Shown here piece by piece: positions 5,230 through 5,248 of a stretch of DNA of 5,248 nt. The position numbers and the translations under genes are program-made. The notes below the pieces were generated by a model. That model ran no database searches, had not been told where the DNA came from, and saw nothing but the letters and a program-made list of their open reading frames with translations. The stretch comes from Rhodospirillales bacterium (GTDB lineage Bacteria; Pseudomonadota; Alphaproteobacteria; Acetobacterales; Acetobacteraceae), in assembly GCA_028870815.1 (NCBI GenBank), contig JAGWOU010000173.1, forward strand, positions 1 through 5,248, read 5' to 3'. Positions within the stretch are counted from its first letter, which is position 1. Each line of letters begins with the position of its first letter.

Positions 5230-5248
5230 TCGTATTCTGCATCTCGCA

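Overview
The window looks like a piece of accessory DNA from a Gram-negative proteobacterium, most likely an alphaproteobacterium. This rests on moderately GC-rich genes, an IS630-type element, a CGNR regulator beside alpha/beta hydrolases and a CrgA-like LysR regulator. No rRNA, tRNA or species-diagnostic gene is present, so the assignment is tentative.

Left part (1 to about 1027): nearly all of an IS630-family insertion sequence on the minus strand. Its transposase lies in two overlapping frames joined at a run of seven A residues, a plausible programmed -1 frameshift. The DDE triad is intact (D, D, 34 residues, E). The reading frame runs off the left edge, probably only a few codons before its end.

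Junction zone (about 1028 to 1513): a graveyard. Right beside the inferred IS end are three 15-bp repeats, TATGGC-N5-ATGC, spaced exactly 21 bp apart, the geometry of AraC/XylS-family half-sites. They are followed by the first 83 or so codons of a classical short-chain dehydrogenase/reductase (SDR). That gene is cut right after its NNAG motif and fused to a 21-codon scrap of a 2-oxoglutarate/Fe(II) dioxygenase (prolyl-4-hydroxylase type). Neither fragment can be functional.

Central module (1514 to 3898): the intact core. Two minus-strand alpha/beta-hydrolase genes with a 52-bp gap form a likely operon. The downstream one (1514-2359) has an Asp nucleophile, like epoxide hydrolases and haloalkane dehalogenases. 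The upstream one (2412-3113) has Ala where the Ser nucleophile should be. A CGNR zinc-finger regulator (3275-3898) is transcribed divergently. The shared 161-bp AT-rich intergenic region carries three GTTATCTA half-sites (forward, reverse, forward) overlapping candidate promoters for both directions. The simplest reading is a small detoxification or catabolic cassette controlled by the CGNR protein.

Right part (3899 to 5248): 389 bp without a recognisable gene, then a complete LysR-family regulator on the minus strand, convergent with the CGNR gene. It is followed by a weak intrinsic terminator and preceded by a palindrome at the window edge, which probably controls the LysR gene and an unseen divergent neighbour to the right.
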